Assembly (NCBI GenBank): GCA_016722945.1
Contig: JAEQMT010000010.1
Coordinates: 327,765-391,764 of the forward strand
DNA: 64,000 nucleotides
Reading direction: 5' to 3'
DNA from: Desulfofustis sp. PB-SRB1
GTDB lineage: Bacteria; Desulfobacterota; Desulfobulbia; Desulfobulbales; Desulfocapsaceae
Each line of letters begins with the position of its first letter. The first letter of the stretch is position 1. A program made the translations under genes and the position numbers. The notes below the pieces were generated by a model. That model was not told the DNA's origin and searched no databases. It was given only the letters and a program-made list of their open reading frames with translations. Positions 31,368-40,731 of the stretch are shown here, piece by piece.

Positions 31368-33509
31368 TTATCCCCGCATCCAGCCGTGGTACCGTTCTAC
31401 CCATTTCAGCAGTTTTTCAGGTTTGTGGGCTTTTTTCCACGCCCCGGCGGCGTACTTGTTCGCCTCAGCCATGGTCGGGTAGATGTGGATGGTGCCCAGC
31501 ACTTTACTCAGCTTGAGGCCATGGGTCATGGCCAGCACGTATTCGGTAATCAGATCACCGGCATGGGCGCCGACGATGGTCACCCCGAGGATCTTGTCCG
31601 TTCCCGGTTTGGTCAGCACTTTAACGAATCCGTGATCCTCCGAATCGGCTATGGCCCGGTCCAGGTCGTTTAGCTCATATACGGTTTTTTCATAGGTGAT
31701 GTTTTGCTCAGTGGCCTCACGCTCGTTCAGACCAACCCGCGCTACTTCCGGGTCGGTAAACGTCGCCCACGGAATCACCTTGTAATTCGCCTTGAATTTC
31801 TTGAACGTCCCGAACAATGCATTGACCGATGCGTACCAGGCCTGATGAGCGGCGATATGGGTAAACTGATACGGCCCGACCACATCACCGGCGCAGTAAA
31901 TATTGGGGAAATTCGTCTGCAAGAGTTCATTGGTGGCAATGGTACGTCGCGGCGATATCTCAACGCCGATTTCTTCCAGGCCGAACCCGGTGGTGTTGGC
32001 GATGCGTCCCACCGCCACAAGGATTTCGTCGAAATCGATCCTAATTTCTTGCCCCTTATGTTCACAGATAAGGGTTTTCGTGCCGTTCTCACTGCGTATC
32101 TCGGTGGCGCGATGATCGGTAAGTACGGTAACGCCGTCGGCGATAAAGGCTTCTTTCATCAGGGCGGAAATCTCCTCATCCTCCCGTACCATGATCCGCG
32201 TACCCCTTTGCACCAGGGTCACTTGCGAGCCGAGCCGGGCGAAGACCTGGGTCATCTCGCAGCCGATGGGACCGCCGCCGAGCACCACCAGACGCTTGGG
32301 CAACTCCCGCAAATCCCAGATGTTGTCGGAGGTCAAATAGGAAATGGCGTCAAGACCGGCAATAGGCGGCACAAACGGACGGGCGCCGCTGGCTACGATA
32401 ATGCTTCTAGTGGTTAATGTCCGGCCGTTCACTTCCACGGTAAAAGGAGAGGTTATGGTGGCATACCCGCTGATACACTCCACCCCGAGACTGCTGTAGC
32501 GCTCCACGGAGTCATGCGGTTCAACCTTTTTGATTACCGTCTGCACCCGCTCCATCACGGTGGCAAAATTAAAATCTACCGTGGCTGAGTTGAGGCCGAA
32601 GTCCTGGGCTCGTTTGGCATAGGCGAGCATCTTGGCGGAGCGGATCAGTGCCTTACTGGGCACACACCCGGTGTTGAGGCAGTCACCGCCCATCTTATGG
32701 GCCTCGATCAGGGCAACTTTGGCCTTTACCATCGCAGCGATATAGGCCGACACCAGCCCGGCCGAACCGGCGCCGATAACCACCAGGTTGTAGTCAAAGG
32801 AGGGTGGCCGGGTAAACGGCTTGTAGACTTTGCGTGCCTTGATGATGGTGATGATCTTCTTGGCAATCAACGGGAAAATACCCAGAAGCACAAACGAAAA
32901 AAGAATGGTGGGTGATACAATACCGCGTAACGACTCCAGCTTGCCGATCTGGGTGCCGGCATTGATAAAGACGAAGGTGGCGGGCAACATTCCCACCTGG
33001 CTGACCAGGTAAAAAACAATGGTCTTGATGGGGGTGAGTCCCATGGCCAGGTTGATCACAAAGAAGGGAAAAATGGGCACAAGTCTGAGGGTGAACAGGT
33101 AGAAGGCGCCGTCTTTTTCGATTCCCTGGTTGATGGCCTTGAGCTTGTCGCCAAATTTTGACTGGACGTAATCCTTGAGCAGAAACCTCGACACCAGAAA
33201 AGCCAGGGTGGCGCCGATACTACTGGCAAATGATACCGTGATCAGGCCGACCATGGTGCCGAACAGGGCGCCGGCGACTAGCGTCATCACCGCGGCGCCG
33301 GGCAGCGACAGCGCGGTAACGGTGATGTAGACCCAGAAAAATATGGAGATCGTCAGGACGGGCTTGGCGCTATAGTAGTTCTGAAAACCCTGCTGCTGCG
33401 CCTTGAAGTAATCAATGGTGAAAAGACGACCCAGATCAAAATAGAAAAAACAGACAATAAAAACCGCGATCAGCCCAATAACCGCCAATCGCGTTTGTTT
33501 TCGGGTCAT
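31368..33509 (-). CDS. TVP38/TMEM64 membrane domain fused to a mercuric-reductase-like flavoprotein
   Basis: 713 residues. Residues about 1-220 are a membrane domain of the TVP38/DedA type (five to six helices, segments FFWVYITVTALSLPGAAVMTLVAGALFG and FYLFTLRLVPIFPFFVINLAMGLTPI). Residues about 235-713 are a dihydrolipoamide/mercuric reductase-type oxidoreductase: FAD motif VIGAGSAGLVSAYIAA, redox disulfide GGDCLNTGCVPSKAL, NAD motif LGGGPIGCEMTQVFARLG and dimer domain TVYELNDLDRAIADSEDHGFVKVL. The paired C-terminal cysteines of true MerA are absent, so mercury reduction is unlikely. Such fusions place a disulfide reductase at the inner membrane; the substrate is unknown. Confidence 0.9.
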   Translation of the reverse strand: MTRKQTRLAVIGLIAVFIVCFFYFDLGRLFTIDYFKAQQQGFQNYYSAKPVLTISIFFWVYITVTALSLPGAAVMTLVAGALFGTMVGLITVSFASSIGATLAFLVSRFLLKDYVQSKFGDKLKAINQGIEKDGAFYLFTLRLVPIFPFFVINLAMGLTPIKTIVFYLVSQVGMLPATFVFINAGTQIGKLESLRGIVSPTILFSFVLLGIFPLIAKKIITIIKARKVYKPFTRPPSFDYNLVVIGAGSAGLVSAYIAAMVKAKVALIEAHKMGGDCLNTGCVPSKALIRSAKMLAYAKRAQDFGLNSATVDFNFATVMERVQTVIKKVEPHDSVERYSSLGVECISGYATITSPFTVEVNGRTLTTRSIIVASGARPFVPPIAGLDAISYLTSDNIWDLRELPKRLVVLGGGPIGCEMTQVFARLGSQVTLVQRGTRIMVREDEEISALMKEAFIADGVTVLTDHRATEIRSENGTKTLICEHKGQEIRIDFDEILVAVGRIANTTGFGLEEIGVEISPRRTIATNELLQTNFPNIYCAGDVVGPYQFTHIAAHQAWYASVNALFGTFKKFKANYKVIPWATFTDPEVARVGLNEREATEQNITYEKTVYELNDLDRAIADSEDHGFVKVLTKPGTDKILGVTIVGAHAGDLITEYVLAMTHGLKLSKVLGTIHIYPTMAEANKYAAGAWKKAHKPEKLLKWVERYHGWMRG

Positions 33510-33701
33510 GGTGGATACCTCTGTTTTTCATGTGTGGTATATGTGAACCTTGAAATTGTCTGGATATTGTATCATAAAGCTAAATTGAAAAACCGTTTTT
33601 GTTTTTTATAATAATATTGATTGCTTAGCTGTTAGGTCATTTGTGCGAGTTTGGTGATGATTGGACGCATACATATCTTTAGGTGAACCGGTGAAGTCTG
33701 C

Positions 33702-34028
33702 ATGAAAAAGTGTCCGTTTTGCGCCGAAGAGATTCAGGATGAGGCGATCAAATGCAGGTATTGCGGGGAATATATCGATCCCGCCGGTCTCGCCACAAGG
33801 ATCCGGGGAGATATCCCCTGGTATTTCAGGACATCCACCATCATTATTGCCCTGGCCATGGTGGGGCCCTTGGCTCTGCCGCTTATCTGGTGGCGGCCAC
33901 GCACCTCCGCTGCCGTCAAAATCGGGCTGACGGCTGTAATCGTGGTGTTGAGCTGGATGTTGCTGCAGCTGACCATAGAGTCCATCAACACCCTGCGCGA
34001 CTATTACCAGATACTGAATGAAATATGA
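33702..34028 (+). CDS. zinc-ribbon membrane protein, 108 residues
   Basis: The N-terminal zinc ribbon has the motif [24 protein letters not shown], two CxxC pairs. A linker follows, then two or three hydrophobic segments ([44 protein letters not shown]). The layout is that of small membrane proteins that often accompany Pmp3/YqaE proteolipids, and a decayed Pmp3 relic does follow 18 bases downstream. Function unknown; zinc binding is inferred from the cysteines. Confidence 0.75.
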   Translation: MKKCPFCAEEIQDEAIKCRYCGEYIDPAGLATRIRGDIPWYFRTSTIIIALAMVGPLALPLIWWRPRTSAAVKIGLTAVIVVLSWMLLQLTIESINTLRDYYQILNEI

Positions 34029-34046
34029 GAAAGGAGCGACACGCCA

Positions 34047-34295
34047 ATGAAGCAAACCGCGATAAATCTGGCAGAAAAATTCACTAAATTTGACGAATAC
34101 TGGTCTCCCAGAGTCATTGCCGAGATGAATGACTACCAGTTCAAGCTGGTCAAGGTTCCTTTTAAATTCCCGCCGTTGTTAGCGTTCCCGTAGGTGGGAT
34201 TCGGCAAACATTTCTGGATCAATATCGTCCTGACGATACTTGGGTTTATTCCCGGCCTGGTCCACGCGGTGTGGATCATTGCAAAAGACAAATAG
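34047..34295 (+). pseudogene. chimeric relic: cupin N-terminus joined to a Pmp3/YqaE C-terminus, with an in-frame TAG
   Basis: From the ATG at 34047 the frame reads FTKFDEYWSPRVIAEMNDYQ then FKLVKV, the usual start of small cupin proteins. It passes without a frame change into FPPLLAFP-stop-VGFGKHFWINIVLTILGFIPGLVHAVWIIAKDK, the C-terminal two-thirds of a Pmp3 membrane proteolipid. The TAG (34191-34193) sits where Pmp3 proteins have Gln in FLQVG, so a CAG to TAG change would explain it. The junction and the stop both argue for a dead gene. The final stop is at 34293. Confidence 0.75.
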
Positions 34296-34326
34296 CCGGT
34301 ACTATCGGTTGCACGTGATGGACCCC

Positions 34327-34356
34327 TTGACAAATAGAGCCGTATCTAGTTAGTTT
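34327..34356 (+). promoter_or_regulatory. promoter of the tRNA-Gly gene
   Basis: TTGACA (34327-34332), an 18-base spacer and TAGTTT (34351-34356). It lies 20 bases ahead of the mature tRNA 5' end and may also feed the downstream rimP operon if the terminator at 34533 is leaky. Confidence 0.55.
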
Positions 34357-34376
34357 CTATGTTGGTTTTAAGTGTG

Positions 34377-34452
34377 GCGGGCATAGCTCAGTTGGTAGAG
34401 CGCGAGCTTCCCAAGCTTGAGGTCGCGAGTTCGAGCCTCGTTGCCCGCTCCA
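34377..34452 (+). tRNA. tRNA-Gly (anticodon CCC)
   Basis: Complete cloverleaf of 76 bases including encoded CCA. Acceptor GCGGGCA / TGCCCGC, D-arm GCTC-AGTTGGTA-GAGC, anticodon arm CGAGC-TTCCCAA-GCTTG with anticodon CCC, and T-arm GCGAG-TTCGAGC-CTCGT. It reads GGG glycine codons. Confidence 0.97.
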
Positions 34453-34532
34453 GTGTTTGCCGGACGCCTTATGGGCAGTGCGGCGGACACCATACCTGAC
34501 GGGGGAAAAGGTAGTCCTCGGCAGGCGTGAAA

Positions 34533-34557
34533 AGTGGGCTTAAGCCCGCTTTTTTTT
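34533..34557 (+). terminator. intrinsic terminator between tRNA-Gly and rimP
   Basis: Stem AGTGGGC / GCCCGCT with loop TTAA and eight Ts. It ends 25 bases before the rimP start codon, so the rimP operon either has a very close promoter or depends on read-through or antitermination. Confidence 0.85.
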
Positions 34558-34582
34558 ATGGCCCAAAGAGATCGCGGATGAG

Positions 34583-35050
34583 ATGATTGACGGCAATCCC
34601 ATCATTGAACAGGTTCGTGCCTATGTCGAGCCGGTGCTGGACTCGTACGGTCTTATTCTCCACGATGTGCAGTTCCGGCGGGAAACCAACGGCTGGGTAT
34701 TGCGGGTGGTGATTGATCGGGAAGCGGGGGTCACCCTGGAGGATTGTTCTCGGGTGAGCAGGGAGATAAGCGATTTTCTCGATGTGGAGGATGCAATCGA
34801 ACATCAGTATCAGCTCGAGATCTCCTCCCCCGGGGCTGAACGGGAACTGCGTTCACCGTCGGAGTGTCTGCGTTTCGTGGGCGCCATGGTGCGGCTCAAG
34901 CTGCACCATGACCATGAGGGGAGGAAGGTATTTGTCGGCACCCTTACCGCCGTTGAGGATGAAATCATTACCGTGGATACCAGAGAGGGCGGGGTGCTTC
35001 GGATGCAGTTTAATGATATCAATAAAATCAGATTAACCTTAGAAACGTAG
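34583..35050 (+). CDS. rimP: ribosome maturation factor RimP
   Basis: 155 residues. RimP binds the nascent 30S subunit and helps late assembly around S12. The N-terminal domain has VEPVLDSYGLILHDVQFRRETNGWVLRVVIDREAGVTLEDCSRVSREISDFLD, and the C-terminal Sm-like domain begins after the hallmark EISSPGAERELRSP. First gene of the conserved operon with nusA and infB; nusA begins 57 bases later. No clear ribosome binding site is visible before the ATG. Confidence 0.95.
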   Translation: MIDGNPIIEQVRAYVEPVLDSYGLILHDVQFRRETNGWVLRVVIDREAGVTLEDCSRVSREISDFLDVEDAIEHQYQLEISSPGAERELRSPSECLRFVGAMVRLKLHHDHEGRKVFVGTLTAVEDEIITVDTREGGVLRMQFNDINKIRLTLET

Positions 35051-35106
35051 CGATGGGCGCAGCTCGCCGATCGGCATGAGGCGGATGGCGGGTATGAGGA
35101 AAAAAT

Positions 35107-36477
35107 ATGTTATCTGAACTGAAACGAATGATCGACCAGATCAGCAGGGATCGCGGCTTTGACAAGAAACTGCTGATTGAGGCCATAGAAGAAGCGGTGG
35201 CATCCGCGGCCCGAAAAAAATACGGAAGCAGGCGCGACATTGAGGTGCATTACAACGAAGAGCTGGGCGAGGTGGAGGTGTTTCAATTTCGCAGCGTCGT
35301 AGAGGAGGCCGAGGACGAGCAGACTCAGATCGACCTGGCGGCCGCCCAGAAACTCGACCCTGATGTGCAGCTGGGCGATGATCTTGGTGAGCGCATGGAT
35401 AATATCGCCGAGCTGGGACGTATCGCCGCCCAATCGGCCAAACAGGTGATCATCCACCGCATGAAAGATGCCGAACGCGACGTCATCTACGATATGTTCA
35501 AGGATCGGCAGGGTGAGGTGGTGAGCGGTATCGTCCAGCGCTTTGAGCGGGGCAATATGGTCATCAACCTGGGCCGTACCGATGCAATTCTTCCCAAGGA
35601 ACATCAGATTCCCAAGCGCTCCTTCAAACAGGGTGACCGAATTCGCGCCCTGCTGATCGAGGTTCGCCAGAACAGCCGGGATTCCCAGCTCGTTTTATCA
35701 CGTACCGCCGATGATTTTCTGGCCAAGCTCTTTCAGATGGAGGTGCCTGAAATTACCGAGGGAATTGTCACCATCATGGGGGTCAGCCGGGAACCCGGCT
35801 TCCGCGCCAAGATCGCGGTCAGTTCCACCGAGTCCGACGTCGATCCGGTGGGGGCATGCGTCGGCATGAAAGGCTCACGGGTGCAGAATGTGGTGCAGGA
35901 GCTCCAGGGTGAACGGATTGATATCGTTACCTGGAATCCGGATCCGGCCAAATATGTCTACAACGCGCTGGCACCCGCCCATGTCAGTATGGTTATGGTT
36001 GATGAGGACGCCCACTCACTGCTGGTGGTGGTGCCGAACGACCAATTGTCGCTTGCCATCGGCCGCCAGGGGCAAAACGTTCGTCTTGCCTCGAAACTGA
36101 TGAGCTGGCGAATCGATGTGAAGAGCGAGCAGCGCTGGCATAACCTGGAGGATGAGGGATATCAGAGCCTGCTGCGGGTTAACGGCGGTGATGAGGGGTT
36201 GGCGGATCAATTCTTTGCCAAGGGGATGTACAACGCCGCCTATTTGTCGGTGGCGGCGGTGGAAGATCTGACCATTATTCGCGCCATTGACGAAGAACTT
36301 GCCGGGCAGCTGATTGCGCGAGCGGCGGAGGTAGCCGCTGAGTTGGGGTTAACGGTGGATGAAAGGGACAAAGAGCTCGTCGGACAGCAGGGGCAAGACC
36401 AGGTGGAACCTCTCTCCGGGCCGGAGCAGTCCGGGCCGAACGAGGAACCGGCCCTAGGCGAGCACGATGAACAGTGA
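35107..36477 (+). CDS. nusA: transcription termination/antitermination factor NusA
   Basis: 456 residues. In order: the N-terminal RNA polymerase-binding domain (to about 125), the S1 domain (RQGEVVSGIVQRFERGNMVINLGRTDAILPKEHQ), KH1 with DPVGACVGMKGSRVQNVVQELQGERID, and KH2 with DDQLSLAIGRQGQNVRLASKL-type residues. An acidic C-terminal region contains a helix-hairpin-helix-like repeat (DEGLADQFFAKGMYNAAYLSVAAVEDLTII), ending in a proline/glutamate-rich tail. It controls pausing, intrinsic termination and rRNA antitermination. GAGGAAAAAAT precedes the start. The ylxR gene that often follows nusA is missing. Confidence 0.97.
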   Translation: MLSELKRMIDQISRDRGFDKKLLIEAIEEAVASAARKKYGSRRDIEVHYNEELGEVEVFQFRSVVEEAEDEQTQIDLAAAQKLDPDVQLGDDLGERMDNIAELGRIAAQSAKQVIIHRMKDAERDVIYDMFKDRQGEVVSGIVQRFERGNMVINLGRTDAILPKEHQIPKRSFKQGDRIRALLIEVRQNSRDSQLVLSRTADDFLAKLFQMEVPEITEGIVTIMGVSREPGFRAKIAVSSTESDVDPVGACVGMKGSRVQNVVQELQGERIDIVTWNPDPAKYVYNALAPAHVSMVMVDEDAHSLLVVVPNDQLSLAIGRQGQNVRLASKLMSWRIDVKSEQRWHNLEDEGYQSLLRVNGGDEGLADQFFAKGMYNAAYLSVAAVEDLTIIRAIDEELAGQLIARAAEVAAELGLTVDERDKELVGQQGQDQVEPLSGPEQSGPNEEPALGEHDEQ

Positions 36478-36591
36478 TGAGCGGTGGGTATGGGGTGTCC
36501 AGCGATAGTGGTGAAACGGTGCTTACACGGCACAAGATGGATCATATTTGGATATATACCTGAGAGACAGGGTTCGGGTGAGGTTTGATTG

Positions 36592-39300
36592 ATGGCTAAA
36601 GTCAGGATTTACGAGTTGGCAAAAGAGGCCGGCATGGGCAGTAAGGCGCTGGCCGATATTTTGATTGCCAAGGGATACGATATCAAAGGGCACAGTTCCA
36701 CCGTCGATGAGGATATTGCCCGTCAGATTCGCCGCAAGGTGCTCAAGAGCATGGTCGGTCCCGTCGACACACAGGAGGAAACCGAGGAGCAGGCGCCCCG
36801 CCGACGAACCACCATCATCCGTCGGCGACCCCGCCAAGATGATGTGGAGATGCCTGCCGAAGCCGATGATGAGCCCCTGGCGGATGCGGCTCAGTCGGAG
36901 ACTTTGACCCCACCACAGGCACAGGAATCGGCCGCCCCCACCGTAGCTGATGATGCGGATATCGGCACGGGTGAAGAACCAGAGGATGCCGCGGTAGTCG
37001 AAGGCGAGCCTGATTCGCCCGCACCGGAGCCACCGGCAGCCGAAGTTGATGAGTCTGCTGAGCAGCCCGCTCCTCCCGCCGAAGTGGCTGCTGAGGCGGC
37101 CGAAATTGAAGCGCCGGTTGCCGAAACCGAAGAAACAGAGAAAGAAGTCATAACAAAACCGAAAATCCATACCCGTGCGCCGGCCGCCCGGGTGGTGGGC
37201 ACCATCGAGCTCCCCGCTGAACAGACCGAGACCTCACCGGCGCGCCAGCGTTCCAAAAAAAGCACCAAAGCCGAACCAAAAGGTGTTGGGAAAACTGAAA
37301 AACCTGCCGTTGCCGCCGAGCCTCCGGCTGGGGGGGGCGGCCGGGGCCGCAAAAAAGGAAAACGCGGCGGCGGTGATGGTGATAATGATGAGCGTGCCGG
37401 CAAGGGCGCCAGGCGCGGCAAGAAGGGGGTGAAATTTACCCACTTTGAACCCGATTATCAGCCGCGCAGCACCAGGAGAGTGAAACGAGGCAAGGGGGCG
37501 GCGGTGAAAAAGAATGTGCCTTCCACCGTCGAGATGAAGGCCAGCAAGCGCAAAATCACTATCTTTGAAACCATGTCGGTGGGTGATCTGGCCGCCAACA
37601 TGAAAATCAAATCAAATGAGGTAATCGCCAAACTTATGGGGTTGGGGGTGATGGCAACCGTTAACCAGGCGGTTGATGTGGACACAGCCACCCTGATCGC
37701 CGCTGATTTCGGATATGAAATTGAACAGGGCATCACCGAGGAGATCGGTGTGCAGATGCTGGAGGAGCGTGAAGAAGGAGGCAAGACCGAACCGCGATCA
37801 CCGGTGGTGACGGTAATGGGCCATGTCGATCACGGCAAGACCTCGATTCTCGACGCCATCCGCAAGACTGATGTGGCGGCCGGTGAGGCGGGCGGCATCA
37901 CCCAGCATATCGGCGCCTATCATGTCCGTTCCAAGGCCGGCGATGTCACCTTCGTGGATACCCCCGGCCATGCCGCTTTTACTGAAATGCGTTCGCGCGG
38001 CGCCCAGGTGACCGATCTCGTCATCCTGGTGGTGGCCGCGGATGACGGGGTGATGGATCAGACCCGCGAGGCGATCAATCATGCCCAGGCGGCGGGCGTG
38101 CCGATTCTGGTTGCGGTCAACAAAATAGATAAGGACAACGCCGATCCGGATCGGGTCAAGCGTGAACTGGCCGAGTTGGAGCTGATTCCGGAGGAGTGGG
38201 GCGGCCAGACCATCTATTGCGAGACCTCGGCCAAACAAAACGTCGGTATCGACGATCTCATGGAAAATATCCAGCTCATGTCTGAAATACTTGAACTTGG
38301 CGCCGACCGCACCCGCAAGGCCAAGGGGCGGGTGCTGGAGGCCAAGCTTGACAAGGGAAGAGGGCCGGTGGCCACCATTTTGGTGCAGGACGGCACCCTG
38401 AAAAGCGGCGAGAATTTCATCGCCGGCCAGCACAGCGGCAAGGTCCGGGCCATGCGTGATGACCGCAACAGGCCGGTCAAAGAGGCCGGCCCTTCGATGC
38501 CGGTGGAGGTACAGGGTCTTTCCGGCGTGCCTCAGGCCGGCGATGAGTTTATCGTGGTCACCGATGAGAAAATGGCTAAGAACGTGAGTCAGGCGCGAAC
38601 CATGAAGGCGCGCGAGACCGAGCTTGTCGCCGGCAGTAAGATATCGCTGGATAACCTGTTCGAGGCCCTCAGCGAGGGCGATGTCATCGAGCTTCGCATC
38701 GTCATTCGCGCCGATGTGCAGGGAACTCTGGAGGCCTTTGCCAAGGCGGCGGCCGACCTGTCCACCGATGAGGTGAAGGTGCGTGTTCTGCACGAGGGAA
38801 CCGGGGCCATCACCGACTCCGATATCTTGCTGGCCTCAGCGTCTGATGCCATTGTTATCGGGTTTAACGTGCGGCCTACCGGCAAGATAAAGGATCTGGC
38901 CGAGAAAGAGAGTGTCGATTTGCGCTCCTATGATGTCATCTACCATGCCATGGACGATATCAGAAACGCCATGCTGGGAATGCTGGCGCCGACCTTTGCC
39001 GAAGAGGTGATCGGCAGTGCCGAGATCCGCGATGTCTTCAGCGTTCCCAAGGTCGGCAAAATTGCCGGCTGCGCGGTCACCGAAGGGGTGATCAGGAGAA
39101 ACGCCGGGGTTCGCGTGGTGCGCGATGGAGTGGTGGCCTACACCGGCAAAATCAGTTCACTGAAACGGTTCAAAGATGATGTCAGAGAGGTCTCTTCCGG
39201 CTATGAATGCGGTATCGGGGTGGAAAATTTCAATGACATCAAGGTGGGTGATCGTCTCGAGGCCTTTGTCATGCAGGAAGTTGAGGCAACCCTGGAATAG
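36592..39300 (+). CDS. infB: translation initiation factor IF-2
   Basis: 902 residues from the ATG at 36592 (GAGG 8 bases upstream; a TTG precedes it). The N-terminal IF2N domain ([31 protein letters not shown]) leads into about 250 residues of low-complexity acidic, proline/alanine- and then lysine-rich sequence, with a [14 protein letters not shown] stretch. The GTPase domain has GHVDHGKTS (G1), FVDTPGH (G3) and NKID (G4). Domains II-IV follow to the end. It places initiator tRNA on the 30S subunit and promotes subunit joining. The long charged linker is length-variable in the family. Confidence 0.97.
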   Translation: MAKVRIYELAKEAGMGSKALADILIAKGYDIKGHSSTVDEDIARQIRRKVLKSMVGPVDTQEETEEQAPRRRTTIIRRRPRQDDVEMPAEADDEPLADAAQSETLTPPQAQESAAPTVADDADIGTGEEPEDAAVVEGEPDSPAPEPPAAEVDESAEQPAPPAEVAAEAAEIEAPVAETEETEKEVITKPKIHTRAPAARVVGTIELPAEQTETSPARQRSKKSTKAEPKGVGKTEKPAVAAEPPAGGGGRGRKKGKRGGGDGDNDERAGKGARRGKKGVKFTHFEPDYQPRSTRRVKRGKGAAVKKNVPSTVEMKASKRKITIFETMSVGDLAANMKIKSNEVIAKLMGLGVMATVNQAVDVDTATLIAADFGYEIEQGITEEIGVQMLEEREEGGKTEPRSPVVTVMGHVDHGKTSILDAIRKTDVAAGEAGGITQHIGAYHVRSKAGDVTFVDTPGHAAFTEMRSRGAQVTDLVILVVAADDGVMDQTREAINHAQAAGVPILVAVNKIDKDNADPDRVKRELAELELIPEEWGGQTIYCETSAKQNVGIDDLMENIQLMSEILELGADRTRKAKGRVLEAKLDKGRGPVATILVQDGTLKSGENFIAGQHSGKVRAMRDDRNRPVKEAGPSMPVEVQGLSGVPQAGDEFIVVTDEKMAKNVSQARTMKARETELVAGSKISLDNLFEALSEGDVIELRIVIRADVQGTLEAFAKAAADLSTDEVKVRVLHEGTGAITDSDILLASASDAIVIGFNVRPTGKIKDLAEKESVDLRSYDVIYHAMDDIRNAMLGMLAPTFAEEVIGSAEIRDVFSVPKVGKIAGCAVTEGVIRRNAGVRVVRDGVVAYTGKISSLKRFKDDVREVSSGYECGIGVENFNDIKVGDRLEAFVMQEVEATLE

Positions 39301-39312
39301 GGTTGACGGTCG

Positions 39313-39738
39313 ATGACCCAATCCTGGCATCCGAAACAGGAACTGGCGAAGCTTGGGCTCGTTAAAAACAAGCCGCCGAAGCGGGCGACCCGGGTCGCCG
39401 ACACCATCCGGGTGGAATTGGCATCGCTGCTGGTGAGCAAGGCCCGTGACCCAATGCTCAGAGAGGTATCGATCAGCAGGGTTGAGCTTTCCGATGATCT
39501 GCGTCATGCCAAAGTATATTTCACCACCCTGAGTGGGCGTGAGAACCTTGGCCGGGTGCGGGCCGGGCTTGACCGTGCCACCGGATTTCTGCGCAGCCAG
39601 CTGGCCGGTAGTCTGAATTTGCGGTTTACCCCTCAACTGAAGTTTCACTACGACGATAAGTACGAGAAAGTGGAAAAAATCGAACGGCTGCTCAATGAAA
39701 TCGCCACTGAAAGCGAACCGCGCGATAATGATTCCTGA
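39313..39738 (+). CDS. rbfA: 30S ribosome-binding factor RbfA
   Basis: 141 residues of the single KH-like fold of RbfA: RVADTIRVELASLLVSKARDPMLREVSISRVELSDDLRHAKVYFTTL and the C-terminal LRFTPQLKFHYDDKYEKVEKIERLL. It matures the 5' end of 16S rRNA and aids cold adaptation. It starts 12 bases after infB and overlaps the nrnA start by 11 bases. The N-terminus has about 20 extra basic residues (SWHPKQELAKLGLVKNKPPK) compared with E. coli. Confidence 0.95.
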   Translation: MTQSWHPKQELAKLGLVKNKPPKRATRVADTIRVELASLLVSKARDPMLREVSISRVELSDDLRHAKVYFTTLSGRENLGRVRAGLDRATGFLRSQLAGSLNLRFTPQLKFHYDDKYEKVEKIERLLNEIATESEPRDNDS

Positions 39739-40717
39739 AGAGATCCTGCAAACATTCAGGGAGAAAACCCATTTTGTGGTAGCCACCCACATGCACCCTG
39801 ATGGCGATGCCCTGGGGTCATTGCTCGGGCTTATCGAGATACTCAAACAGATGGACAAAAAGGTGTTCGGCCTGGTGGAAGAGCCGGTCCCTGATTTCTA
39901 CCGGTTTTTCCCACAGAGCGCCCAGCTGAACACCAGCCGTGCCGATCTGCACGATTTTCTTCGTGCCGGCGGCTCTGATGCAGCGGCGGTGGCGCTTGAT
40001 TGCGGGGAGATAGAGCGCTTGGGCAGCCTGCAGGTGGCGTTGGCGGCAATCAAACCGCTGGTGGTCATCGACCACCATCAGACCCACCAGAACTACGGCG
40101 ACTACCGCTGGATCGAGCCTGCCTCGAGTTCAACCGGGGAGATGATTTACGAGGTATGCGAGGCGCTGGGGCAAACGCCAACGCTGCGCTGCGCCTTTGA
40201 TCTCTACGTGGCAATTGTCTCTGATACCGGCTCCTTTCGCTACGAGTGCACCGGGGCGCGCACCCTGGAGATCGCCGCCAGGCTGGTGGGGGCGGGGGTC
40301 AACCCGCAGGAGGTGGCAAGCCATCTCTATGATAATTACAAGGTTGCCCGTCTCAAGTTGATGGAAATGGTGCTGGGTACCCTGCGGCTTCACGAGGAGA
40401 ACAGTATCGCATTTATCCATGTAACCCGCGAGATGTTTGCCAAAAGCGGCGCCCTGGCCGAGGATGCGGAGGGGTTTATCGACTATCCGCGGGCGCTTGC
40501 CGGGGTGAAGGTATCCGCCTTTCTCAAGGAGATGCCTGATGATACGATCTCGGTAAGCCTGCGAGCAAAAGGGGCGTGCGATGTCTCCGAGGTCGCCAAA
40601 CGGTTTGGCGGCGGCGGTCACCGCAATGCCGCCGGCTGCCGTTTCAACGGTATCGGGTTGGAGGACGTCCATAATCGCCTGCATCGTGCCATCAGCAGTG
40701 CTCTTCAGGGTGGCTAG
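39728..40717 (+). CDS. nrnA: bifunctional oligoribonuclease / pAp phosphatase NrnA
   Basis: 329 residues from the ATG at 39728 inside the end of rbfA. The DHH domain shows ATHMHPDGDALGSLLGL, ALDCGEIERLG and VVIDHHQTHQNYGDYRWI (DHH metal site), and the DHHA1 domain ends with VAKRFGGGGHRNAAGCRF. It degrades nanoRNAs and dephosphorylates 3'-phosphoadenosine 5'-phosphate, a by-product of sulfur assimilation. Placement between rbfA and truB is the usual order in this phylum. Confidence 0.93.
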   Translation: MIPEEILQTFREKTHFVVATHMHPDGDALGSLLGLIEILKQMDKKVFGLVEEPVPDFYRFFPQSAQLNTSRADLHDFLRAGGSDAAAVALDCGEIERLGSLQVALAAIKPLVVIDHHQTHQNYGDYRWIEPASSSTGEMIYEVCEALGQTPTLRCAFDLYVAIVSDTGSFRYECTGARTLEIAARLVGAGVNPQEVASHLYDNYKVARLKLMEMVLGTLRLHEENSIAFIHVTREMFAKSGALAEDAEGFIDYPRALAGVKVSAFLKEMPDDTISVSLRAKGACDVSEVAKRFGGGGHRNAAGCRFNGIGLEDVHNRLHRAISSALQGG

Positions 40718-40731
40718 GCTCGTTTTTGACG

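Noticed and set aside
31368-33509. Mercuric reductase (merA)
   Set aside because: The N-terminal heavy-metal domain and the C-terminal cysteine pair are absent, and no mer genes are nearby.
34191-34193. TAG in the cupin/Pmp3 relic as a pyrrolysine codon
   Set aside because: The protein families involved do not use pyrrolysine, the stop is at a normal Gln position, and the chimeric junction already indicates a dead gene.
37798-38793. 331-residue frame opposite infB
   Set aside because: Shadow of the IF-2 GTPase region; no start signal and biased composition.
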